Positions 1-6,918 of a stretch of 16,348 nucleotides of DNA are shown here, piece by piece. Numbering within the stretch: the first letter of the stretch is position 1; the number at the start of each line of letters is the position of its first letter. The notes under the pieces are model-generated. The model saw nothing but the letters and a program-made list of their open reading frames with translations. It did no database searches and was not told the DNA's origin. The translations under genes were made by a program, and so were the position numbers. Source of the stretch: Chitinophagaceae bacterium (lineage in GTDB: Bacteria; Bacteroidota; Bacteroidia; Chitinophagales; Chitinophagaceae); contig JADGPY010000170.1 of assembly GCA_017882205.1 (NCBI GenBank), positions 1 through 16,348 on the forward strand, written 5' to 3'.

Positions 1-95
1 CGTGGGTAATTACATTGGCTCCAGGGCAGGAAAAGAAATTATCAATAAGTTATGGAGTTAAATATCCAAAAGACAGGAGGGTGGTTTTGGAGTGA
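1..95 (+). CDS. C-terminal end of a DUF4139 / MuiA-like protein (5' part outside window)
   Basis: Frame 3 is open from the window edge to a TGA at 93-95 and encodes about 30 residues. They read as WVITLAPGQEKKL followed by ISYGVKYPKDRRVVLE. The pattern 'W..tL.PGe.k.l..sY.VkYPKd' is what I recall from the extreme C-terminus of DUF4139 proteins (mucoidy inhibitor MuiA family), a beta-rich envelope-associated family of poorly known function. Only the last strands are visible, so nothing can be said about signal peptide or N-terminal domain. The gene is co-directional with trpS, 177 bp upstream of its start, with a strong hairpin and a promoter-like sequence between them, so the two are probably separate transcription units. 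The family call rests on one short motif. Confidence 0.65.
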   Translation, partial: WVITLAPGQEKKLSISYGVKYPKDRRVVLE

Positions 96-178
96 AGTTT
101 ATTTAATTTTCCGCAATAGGATCGAGACAAAATGATAAAGGTTAGTAAAAGATCCACCCCGAATAAAAAGATACATAC

Positions 179-221
179 TATCCTAGTAAATCCAAAGCTA
201 GACTTTGGATTTACTAGGATA
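179..221. repeat. Perfect 19-bp inverted repeat (hairpin) upstream of trpS
   Basis: The arms are TATCCTAGTAAATCCAAAG (179-197) and its exact reverse complement (203-221), with a 5-base spacer CTAGA. As RNA it would form a very stable 19-bp stem. It lies between the DUF4139 stop (95) and the trpS promoter-like element (257-264). No U-run directly follows on the + strand, so it is not a textbook intrinsic terminator. It could still end or stabilise the upstream mRNA, or be a dispersed palindromic element. No second copy is visible in this window. Confidence 0.85.
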
Positions 222-236
222 AGGTATAGCTGTTCT

Positions 237-264
237 TCCCAAATCACAAATTACTTTAACTTTG
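237..264 (+). promoter_or_regulatory. Putative trpS promoter (Bacteroidetes type)
   Basis: TAACTTTG at 257-264 matches the Bacteroidetes -7 consensus TAnnTTTG exactly. The preceding block TCCCAAATCACAAATT (237-252) recurs exactly before the LysM/RlpA gene at 12505-12520, again just upstream of a -7-like sequence. No clear -33 TTTG is present. Only 8 bases separate the -7 element from the chosen trpS ATG (273), so the leader would be very short or absent. Confidence 0.6.
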
Positions 265-272
265 CCCTCTTT

Positions 273-1280
273 ATGAGAAGCAATAAAGAGATAGTGATGA
301 GTGGCATTCGGCCAACCGGATTTTTGCACCTGGGTAATTACTTTGGTGCAATAAGGAACTATGTTCGTATGCAGGATGATTTTGAGTGTTATTTTATGGT
401 GGCAGACCTTCATTCACTAACGACCCATCCGGATACCAGTTCTCTTAAATCTACTGTTTACAGGGTTTTAGCCGAGAATATAGCATGTGGTCTTGATCCG
501 GATAAAGTAGCCTTATATTGTCAAAGCCATATCTATGAAACCGGGGAACTATATCTCTACCTGAATATGCTAGCTTATAAAGGCGAACTGGAAAAAACGG
601 CTACTTTTAAAGAGAAGATAAGGCTACAACCCGAAAATATTAATGCTGGCTTACTTACCTACCCAGTCTTACAGGCAGCAGATATATTGATCCATCGTGC
701 AAAGTATGTACCCGTTGGCAAAGACCAGGAACAACACCTCGAAATGGCAAGAACCTTTGCCAATCGTTTTAATCATCGTTATGGCGAAGTATTCCCGGAA
801 CCTATGGCATTTAATTATAGTATGGACCTGGTTAAGGTTCCAAGTCTTAATGGTTCAGGTAAAATGAGCAAGAGTGAGAACCAGATGGCAACTTTATATC
901 TTGCTGACGAGGACGAAGTAATCAGGAAAAAAGTGATGAAAACAAAGACAGACGAGGGGCCAAAGGAAATGAATGCTAAAATGCCGGATTATATTGAAAA
1001 TATATTCCTGTTAATGAAACTTGTATCGAATGGGGAGATTATACAAAAATATAGATCTGATTATGAAACATGTACTATTCGATATGGGGATATGAAAAAG
1101 CAGTTGGCTGAAGACATGGTGCTCTTTATTTCCCCTATCCGTAAAAAAGTAAAGGAATTATTGTCAGATGAAAAATACCTTCAAAAAGTAATGGAACAGG
1201 GTGCTGAAAAAGCACGTAATAGTGCGGAAGTCACTATTCGTGCCGTCAGGGAGGTGATGGGGCTAAACTATTTCTCCTGA
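273..1280 (+). CDS. trpS: Tryptophanyl-tRNA synthetase
   Basis: This class I aminoacyl-tRNA synthetase charges tRNA-Trp with tryptophan in the cytoplasm. Seen in the sequence: the N-terminal SGIRPTGFLHLGNYFGA segment, with HLGN at residues 19-22 as the HIGH-type signature; PVGKDQEQHLEMAR in the tryptophan-binding half; and the canonical KMSKS loop at 197-201. The length of 335 aa fits bacterial TrpS (about 330-340). The frame is open back to 132, but those extra 47 codons translate through the hairpin at 179-221 and have no family likeness. ATG 273 gives the usual distance to SGIxPTG and sits just behind a TAnnTTTG element. A later ATG at 297 would cut into the motif. The gene stands before the deoxynucleoside kinase with a 96-bp AT-rich gap. 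The call is secure and the start is well supported. Confidence 0.96.
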   Translation: MRSNKEIVMSGIRPTGFLHLGNYFGAIRNYVRMQDDFECYFMVADLHSLTTHPDTSSLKSTVYRVLAENIACGLDPDKVALYCQSHIYETGELYLYLNMLAYKGELEKTATFKEKIRLQPENINAGLLTYPVLQAADILIHRAKYVPVGKDQEQHLEMARTFANRFNHRYGEVFPEPMAFNYSMDLVKVPSLNGSGKMSKSENQMATLYLADEDEVIRKKVMKTKTDEGPKEMNAKMPDYIENIFLLMKLVSNGEIIQKYRSDYETCTIRYGDMKKQLAEDMVLFISPIRKKVKELLSDEKYLQKVMEQGAEKARNSAEVTIRAVREVMGLNYFS

Positions 1281-1376
1281 ATTTATATTAATAATTTTCA
1301 ATTGATTTTATTTCAATAGTTTTATCCGTTATTCAATCAAAATAATTTAAAAACGCTTCTTACTTCGGTAGGGATT

Positions 1377-2012
1377 ATGGCTAAGAATAAAAAACCTAAA
1401 CACATAGCTGTTGCCGGAAATATAGGAGCCGGCAAAACTACCTTAACTGAAATGTTAAGCAAACACTACAAATGGATTCCTCAATTTGAAGACGTTGACC
1501 ACAATCCTTACCTGAATGATTTTTACGAGGATATGCCACGCTGGAGCTTTAACCTCCAGATATTTTTTCTGAACAGCAGGCTCAATCAATTATTGGAAAT
1601 TCAACGAGGTACTGAAACCATTATCCAGGATAGAACGATCTATGAGGATGCTAATATATTTGCTCCGAATCTCCACGACATGGGCCTAATGAGTAAACGT
1701 GATTTTGATAATTACTATTATTTTTTCGAAACTTTAAAATCAATGGTTAAGCCCCCTGACCTCTTGATTTACTTGAATGCTTCTGTTCCTACCCTGGTTG
1801 CACAGATTCAAAAGCGCGGAAGGGAGTACGAGGAAAACATCCGGCTTGATTATCTTAAAAAACTCAATGAATTTTATAATAAATGGATCTCCACTTATAA
1901 TGAAGGGCCATTATTGATAATCAACGCAGATAAAAATAAGTTTGCTGAAAATGATGAGCACCTTGGCCAGATAATCACACAAATCGACTCACAACTCTTT
2001 GGTTTGTTTTAA
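1377..2012 (+). CDS. Deoxynucleoside kinase (dNK family)
   Basis: This is a salvage kinase of the dNK/thymidine kinase-2-like family that phosphorylates a deoxynucleoside at the 5' position using a nucleoside triphosphate. Seen in 211 residues: P-loop GNIGAGKT at 14-21; the DR pair of the substrate/catalytic motif at 85-86 (IIQDRTIYEDA); and the arginine-rich lid RGREYEENI at 147-155. The length and motif order fit bacterial deoxyadenosine/deoxyguanosine/deoxycytidine kinases. Which base is preferred cannot be read from the sequence, so no symbol is given. The gene follows trpS in the same direction after 96 bp of AT-rich DNA in which I see no convincing TAnnTTTG element. It may therefore be co-transcribed with trpS or have a weak promoter of its own. 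A bidirectional terminator follows immediately. Confidence 0.92.
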   Translation: MAKNKKPKHIAVAGNIGAGKTTLTEMLSKHYKWIPQFEDVDHNPYLNDFYEDMPRWSFNLQIFFLNSRLNQLLEIQRGTETIIQDRTIYEDANIFAPNLHDMGLMSKRDFDNYYYFFETLKSMVKPPDLLIYLNASVPTLVAQIQKRGREYEENIRLDYLKKLNEFYNKWISTYNEGPLLIINADKNKFAENDEHLGQIITQIDSQLFGLF

Positions 2013-2044
2013 AAAACAGTTCTAAGTTCTTAGAACTGGTTTTT
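2011..2044. terminator. Bidirectional intrinsic terminator between dNK and pckA
   Basis: CAGTTCTAAG (2017-2026) and CTTAGAACTG (2029-2038) are perfect inverted repeats. They are flanked by an A-run on the left (2011-2016) and a T-run on the right (2040-2044). On either strand this gives a hairpin followed by a U-tract. It begins in the dNK stop codon and ends within the pckA stop, so it serves both convergent genes. Confidence 0.9.
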
Positions 2045-3647
2045 AAATTAATGGCGCTGCATTTAATATTTCCTCGCTAACTCCTGAAGCGTACTTCTTA
2101 AAATTCTTCCTAAACTTCTTTGCCAGCTCTTTTGCATTTTTATCATAGCTTTTCTTATCGACCCATGTATTTCGTGGGTTTAATATAGCAGAAGGTACTC
2201 CGGGGCATGATTTAGGCATCATCATTCCGAACACCGGATGTGGTTCAAACTCAACTTTTTCCAATGAGCCTTCTAATGCAGCAGTAATCATAGCTCTTGT
2301 ATACTTTAATTTCATCCTGCTTCCAACACCATAAGGTCCGCCACTCCATCCAGTATTGATCATCCATACCTTTACATTGTGCTGTTTCATTTTTTTTCCA
2401 AGCATTTCGGCATATGTTCCAGGATGCAATGGCAAAAAAGGCGCTCCAAAACAGGCACTAAATGCAGGCTTGGGCTCTATAACTCCGGCCTCTGTTCCCG
2501 CAACTTTTGCGGTATATCCACTTATAAACTGGTACATCGCCTGGCCCCGGGAAAGCTTGCTAACCGGAGGAAGTATCCCATAAGCGTCTGCTGTTAAAAA
2601 GAAAATATTTTTGGGAGTATTTCCAATCGATGGCTCCAATGCATTACTGATAAAATTCAATGGATAGCTTACCCTGGTATTCTCTGTGATTTTTTTACTT
2701 GAAAAATCTATTTTATTGGTACCCTCAATGAATGTAACATTCTCCACAAGTGCTCCCGGACGAATGGCATGAAAGATCTCAGGTTCGTATTCTTTACTCA
2801 AATCAATGGTTTTAGCATAGCAACCTCCTTCAAAATTAAAGATCTTGTCTTTCGTCCATCCATGCTCATCATCGCCAATGAGCTTTCTGTGAGGATCAGC
2901 ACTAAGAGTTGTTTTGCCGGTTCCACTTAGTCCAAAAAATATCGCTGTATCACCTTTCTTACCCATATTTGCTGAGCAGTGCATACTCAGTACATCTTTA
3001 TCATGAGGCAGGATATAATTCAATACACTGAAGATCCCTTTTTTAATTTCACCGGTGTATCCGGATCCGCCTATCAATATCAATCGCTTCTTAAAATGGA
3101 TGATTGCAAAATTATGCTGCCTGGTTCCATCAACCTTTGGATCTGCATGAAATCCGGGTGCATGAATAAGATGCCAGTCAGGTTTAAAATGATCCAATTC
3201 TTCTTCCTTAGGCCTAAGAAACATATTGTATGCGAAAAGGTTACTTGCCGGATTTTCATTGACTACCCGTATACCGATGCGATATTCAGGGTGTGCACAA
3301 GCAAAACAATCCCGTACCCAGATCTCTTTCCGGGAAAGGTATTTCATTAGTTTATTATACAATTGTTCAAAAAGGCCTGGATCAAAGGGCAAGTTGAATT
3401 CATTCCAATGCACAGTACCGGCAGTAATATCATCTTTTACTATAAACTTATCTTTAGGACTGCGGCCTGAAAATTCACCGGTGTGAATGACAAGAGCTCC
3501 TGTATCATTTAAAACTCCTTCACGTCGCTTTACTGATTGTTTCGTTAACTCCCCGGGCGATAACTGGTAATGAATATTATCAGCCGCCTTTAAACCAATA
3601 TTGATCAATTCTTTTTTTGGAAGGGTAAGCATCGAAGGAATTGACAT
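2043..3647 (-). CDS. pckA: Phosphoenolpyruvate carboxykinase (ATP)
   Basis: This enzyme converts oxaloacetate plus ATP to phosphoenolpyruvate, CO2 and ADP, the entry step of gluconeogenesis, in the cytosol. Seen in 534 residues: the N-terminal HTGEFSGRSPKDKFIV segment with the oxaloacetate-binding arginine region; the kinase-1 P-loop FFGLSGTGKTTLSADP; the metal-binding LIGDDEHGW; and NFEGGCYAKTIDL. The P-loop ending GTGKT and the overall length (E. coli enzyme 540 aa) mark the ATP-dependent family rather than the GTP-dependent one. The start is the first ATG, about 25 bases downstream of a perfect TACCTTTG -7 element on the same strand. The gene is monocistronic: it is convergent with the dNK gene, with which it shares a terminator, and divergent from pepP. 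A 10-bp palindrome ATAGCGCTAT (3648-3657) lies directly before the start codon. Confidence 0.97.
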   Translation of the reverse strand: MSIPSMLTLPKKELINIGLKAADNIHYQLSPGELTKQSVKRREGVLNDTGALVIHTGEFSGRSPKDKFIVKDDITAGTVHWNEFNLPFDPGLFEQLYNKLMKYLSRKEIWVRDCFACAHPEYRIGIRVVNENPASNLFAYNMFLRPKEEELDHFKPDWHLIHAPGFHADPKVDGTRQHNFAIIHFKKRLILIGGSGYTGEIKKGIFSVLNYILPHDKDVLSMHCSANMGKKGDTAIFFGLSGTGKTTLSADPHRKLIGDDEHGWTKDKIFNFEGGCYAKTIDLSKEYEPEIFHAIRPGALVENVTFIEGTNKIDFSSKKITENTRVSYPLNFISNALEPSIGNTPKNIFFLTADAYGILPPVSKLSRGQAMYQFISGYTAKVAGTEAGVIEPKPAFSACFGAPFLPLHPGTYAEMLGKKMKQHNVKVWMINTGWSGGPYGVGSRMKLKYTRAMITAALEGSLEKVEFEPHPVFGMMMPKSCPGVPSAILNPRNTWVDKKSYDKNAKELAKKFRKNFKKYASGVSEEILNAAPLI

Positions 3648-3674
3648 ATAGCGCTATCGTTTTGATTGATGGTG

Positions 3675-3682
3675 CAAAGGTA
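3675..3682 (-). promoter_or_regulatory. Putative pckA -7 element
   Basis: On the minus strand this reads TACCTTTG, an exact match to the Bacteroidetes -7 consensus TAnnTTTG, 27 bases upstream of the pckA ATG. I see no clear -33 TTTG. The implied leader is about 20-25 nt and includes the palindrome ATAGCGCTAT at 3648-3657, whose position next to the start codon would suit an operator or a small leader structure. At 10 bp that palindrome may also be chance. Confidence 0.6.
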
Positions 3683-3697
3683 ATTAATTCTGATTAT

Positions 3698-3811
3698 GCA
3701 CTTCGCGTATGTCTCCCTACGCTTGACATAGGTTGTCACGGAAGGTACGGAAAAATATAAAATAATTCCGTGCCTTCCATGGCAACCCCTTCGAGCGAAG
3801 CGAGAAGGTGA
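3698..3811. repeat. Composite hairpin repeat in the pckA/pepP gap
   Basis: The core is an imperfect 20-bp inverted repeat, TTGTCACGGAAGGTACGGAA (3733-3752) against TTCCGTGCCTTCCATGGCAA (3766-3785), with a 13-base AT loop. The three mismatches are all transitions, so they can be G-U pairs in one RNA orientation. To the left is a smaller hairpin, GCGTA (3705-3709) with TACGC (3718-3722). To the right is a CTTCGAGCGAAGCGAGAAG segment. The right arm plus this segment recurs, inverted, at 8816-8862. This looks like a dispersed, non-coding palindromic element and fills most of the intergenic region. Confidence 0.8.
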
Positions 3812-3848
3812 ACAGTTTTCATGTATATTGCATTGTAAATTATAACGC

Positions 3849-5138
3849 ATGAAATATCTTCCATTAAACCACGAAATGTTCATTGAAAACAGGAAACGCT
3901 TTACTGATCATATGGAGAAAAACTCCATCGCCATCTTTAATAGCAATGATGAATTACCCTTAAACGGCGACCAATTGCACCCGTTTAAACAAAATTCCGA
4001 CTTGTACTGGCTTACGGGAATTGAGCAAGAGGAAACAATGCTTATATTATTTCCGGAAAATCCTGATCCAAAATATAAGGAGGTATTAGTATTGGTTCGT
4101 CCAAACGAATTGAAAGAAAAGTGGGATGGGCATAGATTGACCGCTACAGAAGGTGAAGCAATTTCAGGAATAAAGACCATTGTATGGCTCGACATACTGG
4201 ATGGAATGTTGCAACCCTGGATCCATCTGGCAGATACAATTTACCTTAACAGCAATGAAAATGATCGTAAATCAAACCTTGTTCCGGTTCGCGATTATAG
4301 GTACGCCAAAGAAATGCGCTTTCGCTATCCTCTACATAATTACAGGCGTAGTGCCGGTATTTTAAAAACATTGAGGGCCATAAAAACACTGCTGGAGATT
4401 GAAGTGATGCAAAAAGCCATCGATATAACTGATATCACATTTAGACGGTTGTTGGAGTTCATCAGGCCCGGAGTTATGGAGAATGAGATAGAGGCTGAAA
4501 TCTGGCATTCGTTTTTAACCCAGCGTGCAACAGGACCTGCTTACGGAAGCATTATTGCAAGTGGTGACCGCGCGCGAACATTGCATTATGTAAGCAATAA
4601 CCAGGAATGTAAAGATGGCGAGTTGGTATTAATGGATTTTGGCGCCAATTATGGAAACTATTGTGCAGATCTGACAAGAACTGTTCCTGTTAATGGAAAA
4701 TTCGGTCGTCGCCAAAAAACAGTCTATAACGCCTGTCTGCACTTGCACCAATATGCAGTAAGTATTTTAAAACCAGGAATCAGCATCATCGATTACACAG
4801 AAAAAATAGGAGATGAGGCAACAGTAGTATTTCAAAAGATCGGATTATTGAGAAAATCAGAAATAAAAAATGAAGATCCTGATAACCGGGCTTATAGAAA
4901 ATATTTATACCATGGCATTTCACATCACCTGGGAATTGATGTGCATGACCTCGGCACGAGAACAGAACCTATAAAAGCAGGGATGGTATTTACTATAGAA
5001 CCAGGCATTTATATTGAAGAGGAAAGAATGGGTGTTCGAATTGAAAACAACTTCTGGATTACTAAAAATGGAAACAAAGACCTGATGAAAAACATACCAA
5101 TAACCGTTGAAGAGATTGAATCTTTAATGAAAAAATAA
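3849..5138 (+). CDS. pepP: Xaa-Pro aminopeptidase (aminopeptidase P, M24B)
   Basis: This is a metalloaminopeptidase that removes an N-terminal residue preceding proline, probably in the cytoplasm because no signal peptide is visible. It has 429 residues (E. coli PepP 441). The N-terminal AMP_N domain (about 1-170) includes HPFKQNSDLYWLTGIEQEET. The C-terminal pita-bread M24 domain follows with all five dinuclear-metal ligands visible: D263 and D274 (LMDFGANYGNYCADLTRT), H359 (HGISHHLGIDVHD), E384 (TIEPGIYI) and E399 (GVRIEN). The start ATG gives the usual N-terminal MKYLPLN...F..NR pattern. No strong promoter is visible; TATATTGC near 3823 is only a weak -7 candidate. pssA follows after 32 bp, so the gene heads the cluster pepP-pssA-purS-rsmI. 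Confidence 0.94.
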   Translation: MKYLPLNHEMFIENRKRFTDHMEKNSIAIFNSNDELPLNGDQLHPFKQNSDLYWLTGIEQEETMLILFPENPDPKYKEVLVLVRPNELKEKWDGHRLTATEGEAISGIKTIVWLDILDGMLQPWIHLADTIYLNSNENDRKSNLVPVRDYRYAKEMRFRYPLHNYRRSAGILKTLRAIKTLLEIEVMQKAIDITDITFRRLLEFIRPGVMENEIEAEIWHSFLTQRATGPAYGSIIASGDRARTLHYVSNNQECKDGELVLMDFGANYGNYCADLTRTVPVNGKFGRRQKTVYNACLHLHQYAVSILKPGISIIDYTEKIGDEATVVFQKIGLLRKSEIKNEDPDNRAYRKYLYHGISHHLGIDVHDLGTRTEPIKAGMVFTIEPGIYIEEERMGVRIENNFWITKNGNKDLMKNIPITVEEIESLMKK

Positions 5139-5170
5139 TGCAACCTAAACCTTAACCTGTATTTCTATAC

Positions 5171-5941
5171 ATGAAGCAAATTCCAAATATTATTACCCTT
5201 CTTAATTTATTCTTTGGATGCCTTGCTGTTGTATTTGCCCTTCAAACGGAATCTGTGATCATATACCTCAACGAAGATTATAACAGTAGTTTTAATATTC
5301 CTGAGAAATTAACATGGGCGGCGATCTGCATTGGGATTGCTGCTGTAGTTGATTTTCTTGATGGCTTTGTTGCCCGCTGGCTACATGCTTCATCAGAAAT
5401 GGGAAAACAATTGGATTCATTATCTGATGTAGTTAGTTTTGGAGTGGCACCTTCAGTAATCCTTTATCAATTACTGCGATTTAGTTTTGCAAGAGAAGAA
5501 AATGGGTTAGAGACTTCCTTCACCTGGTTGCTACCTGCATTTTTACTTGGTTGTGCAGCCGCATATCGTCTTGCAAAATTCAATATTGATAAATCCCAGC
5601 AATATAATTTTAAAGGGGTTCCAACTCCGGCGATAGGTTTGCTTGTGGCTTCCTTTCCGTTGATCCTGCATTACAATGCCTCGTTTTTCGGAATCGGGAA
5701 CCTGTTCATTAACAAATGGTTTTTGTATGCGTTGATCTTATTGCTGAGCTGGCTTATGTTAAGCGACATACCAATTATGGGATTAAAGTTTTCAAATTAT
5801 ACATTAAAAGATAATTTTCCAAAGTTGGTCTTAGCCGCTATTGCTATTGTTGCGGCAATTTTTCTTCATTGGCTTGCTGTGCCTGTAATCTTCATTAGTT
5901 ACATTCTCATATCTTTATTTAACAAAAAAAGTATAGCATGA
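5171..5941 (+). CDS. pssA: CDP-diacylglycerol-serine O-phosphatidyltransferase (phosphatidylserine synthase)
   Basis: This is an integral membrane CDP-alcohol phosphatidyltransferase. It transfers the phosphatidyl group of CDP-diacylglycerol to serine, the first step to phosphatidylethanolamine. The full family signature D-x2-DG-x2-AR-x8-G-x3-D-x3-D is present in the segment VDFLDGFVARWLHASSEMG followed by KQLDSLSD, carrying the two metal-binding aspartate pairs. Several hydrophobic helices follow, including LLPAFLLGCAAAYRLAKFN and a C-terminal run LVLAAIAIVAAIFLHWLAVP. The N-terminus MKQIPNIITLLNLFFGCLAV is typical of PssA. The 256-aa length fits the type II (Gram-positive/Bacteroidetes-like) enzymes. 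Its TGA overlaps the purS ATG by 4 bases (ATGA), indicating translational coupling. Confidence 0.93.
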   Translation: MKQIPNIITLLNLFFGCLAVVFALQTESVIIYLNEDYNSSFNIPEKLTWAAICIGIAAVVDFLDGFVARWLHASSEMGKQLDSLSDVVSFGVAPSVILYQLLRFSFAREENGLETSFTWLLPAFLLGCAAAYRLAKFNIDKSQQYNFKGVPTPAIGLLVASFPLILHYNASFFGIGNLFINKWFLYALILLLSWLMLSDIPIMGLKFSNYTLKDNFPKLVLAAIAIVAAIFLHWLAVPVIFISYILISLFNKKSIA

Positions 5942-6183
5942 CATTTTCCGCAGAAATTAAAGTAATGCCATTAAAAGAATTGCTTGATCCACAGGGTAAG
6001 GCTGTTATGAGTGGGCTTGAGAGTCTTGGATTGAAAAACGTGGAAGATGTAAGGATTGGGAAACACATCGTCCTTAAAATAAATGCTGAAACAAAAGAGC
6101 AAGCCTCTTTAGTGGCAGAAGAAGCAGCAAAAAAATTATTAGCAAACCAGGTAATGGAAGAGTTTAGTGTTGAGATTATTTGA
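5938..6183 (+). CDS. purS: Phosphoribosylformylglycinamidine synthase subunit PurS
   Basis: This is the small bridging subunit of the three-part FGAM synthase (PurS-PurQ-PurL), which makes FGAM from FGAR, glutamine and ATP in de novo purine synthesis. In the complex it links the glutaminase to the synthetase. The 81-residue protein shows the family pattern: VMPLKELLDPQGKAVMSGLE, then LG..NVEDVRIGKHIVLKI, and LLANQVMEEFSVEII at the C-terminus. The length is normal for PurS. Its ATG overlaps the pssA stop and its TGA is one base from the rsmI ATG. No purQ or purL lies nearby, so the subunit genes are dispersed in this genome. Confidence 0.92.
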   Translation: MTFSAEIKVMPLKELLDPQGKAVMSGLESLGLKNVEDVRIGKHIVLKINAETKEQASLVAEEAAKKLLANQVMEEFSVEII

Positions 6184-6184
6184 C

Positions 6185-6850
6185 ATGTTATATATAGTTC
6201 CTTCCCCCATTGGTAATCTTGGTGATATCACCTTGCGGGCTATAGAAGTATTAAAAAATGTTGACCTTATCCTTGCAGAGGATACACGCACAACTTCCGT
6301 GTTGTTGAATCATTACAAACTGCAGAAGGACCTAACTCCATATCATCAGTTCAATGAGCATAAGGTGCTTCAGCATTTGGTTGAACAGATGTTACAAGGT
6401 AAGAAAATGGCCCTGATGACAGATGCCGGAACACCAGGTATCAGCGATCCTGCATTTTTATTGGTTAGGGAATGTTTAAAAAACGAGATTAAAGTTGAAT
6501 GTCTGCCAGGTGCTACAGCATTCGTTCCTGCTCTTGTAAACAGCGGACTTCCGATAAACAGTTTTGTGTTTGAAGGGTTTCTGCCTTTGAAAAAAGGACG
6601 TCAGACAATGATGAAAAAATTGGCATTAGAAGAAAGAACAATGGTGTTTTATGAATCACCGATGCGACTGGTTAAAACATTGACAGACTTCATTGAGTAC
6701 TTTGGACCCGAAAGACAATGTAGTGTAAGCAGGGAACTTACTAAGATGTTTGAGGAAAATAAAAGAGGAACACTTGTGGAAGTGCTTGATTACTTTAAGA
6801 AGAAAAATGTGAGAGGAGAAATAGTGATTGTAGTGGCTGGAAAGAACTAA
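6185..6850 (+). CDS. rsmI: 16S rRNA (cytidine1402-2'-O)-methyltransferase
   Basis: This is an SAM-dependent methyltransferase of the tetrapyrrole-methylase fold that 2'-O-methylates C1402 in the ribosomal decoding centre. Seen motifs: LYIVPSPIGNLGDITLRAIE at the N-terminus, ILAEDTRTT, ALMTDAGTPGISDPA (the SAM-binding Gly-rich region), CLPGATAFVPALVNSGLP, FVFEGFLPLKKGR and TMVFYESPMRL. The frame is open back to 6167, but ATG 6185 places MLYIVPSPIGNL exactly at the family N-terminus and leaves one base after the purS stop. At 221 aa it lacks the C-terminal extension of the E. coli protein (286 aa). Such short forms are, as I recall, common in Bacteroidetes. It is the last gene of the pepP-pssA-purS-rsmI cluster. 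Confidence 0.95.
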   Translation: MLYIVPSPIGNLGDITLRAIEVLKNVDLILAEDTRTTSVLLNHYKLQKDLTPYHQFNEHKVLQHLVEQMLQGKKMALMTDAGTPGISDPAFLLVRECLKNEIKVECLPGATAFVPALVNSGLPINSFVFEGFLPLKKGRQTMMKKLALEERTMVFYESPMRLVKTLTDFIEYFGPERQCSVSRELTKMFEENKRGTLVEVLDYFKKKNVRGEIVIVVAGKN

Positions 6851-6857
6851 GAACTTT

Positions 6858-6889
6858 TTTGTTTCCTAAGCTGTATTCCACGAAATTTG
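6858..6889 (+). promoter_or_regulatory. Putative promoter of the M1 peptidase gene
   Basis: A -33-like TTTG (6858-6861, within a T-run) is separated by 20 bases from GAAATTTG (6882-6889). The latter matches the -7 consensus TAnnTTTG except at the first base. The spacing is right for a Bacteroidetes sigma factor. It lies between the rsmI stop and the chosen start of the peptidase gene, giving that gene its own transcript with a leader of roughly 20-25 nt. Confidence 0.5.
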
Positions 6890-6918
6890 CGATCTTCAAT
6901 AAAATCATAATGCATAAA

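Noticed and set aside
2..61. Short open frame ending at 61 (GNYIGSRAGKEIINKLWS) as the end of an upstream gene
   Set aside because: Frame 3 over the same bases gives a recognisable DUF4139 C-terminus ending at 95, so the frame-2 reading is a shadow.
132..272. N-terminal extension of trpS by 47 codons from the ATG at 132
   Set aside because: The extension translates straight through the 19-bp hairpin and the promoter-like region and has no likeness to TrpS. The family N-terminus begins just after the ATG at 273.
3605..3883. Minus-strand open frame across the pckA/pepP gap
   Set aside because: It overlaps the start of pckA in another frame, runs through the hairpin repeat and the pepP start, and has no recognisable protein features.
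6859..6918. TTG start at 6859 for the M1 peptidase
   Set aside because: It would place 20 unrelated residues before the signal peptide and would begin inside the putative promoter. ATG 6919 (or 6910) is better.
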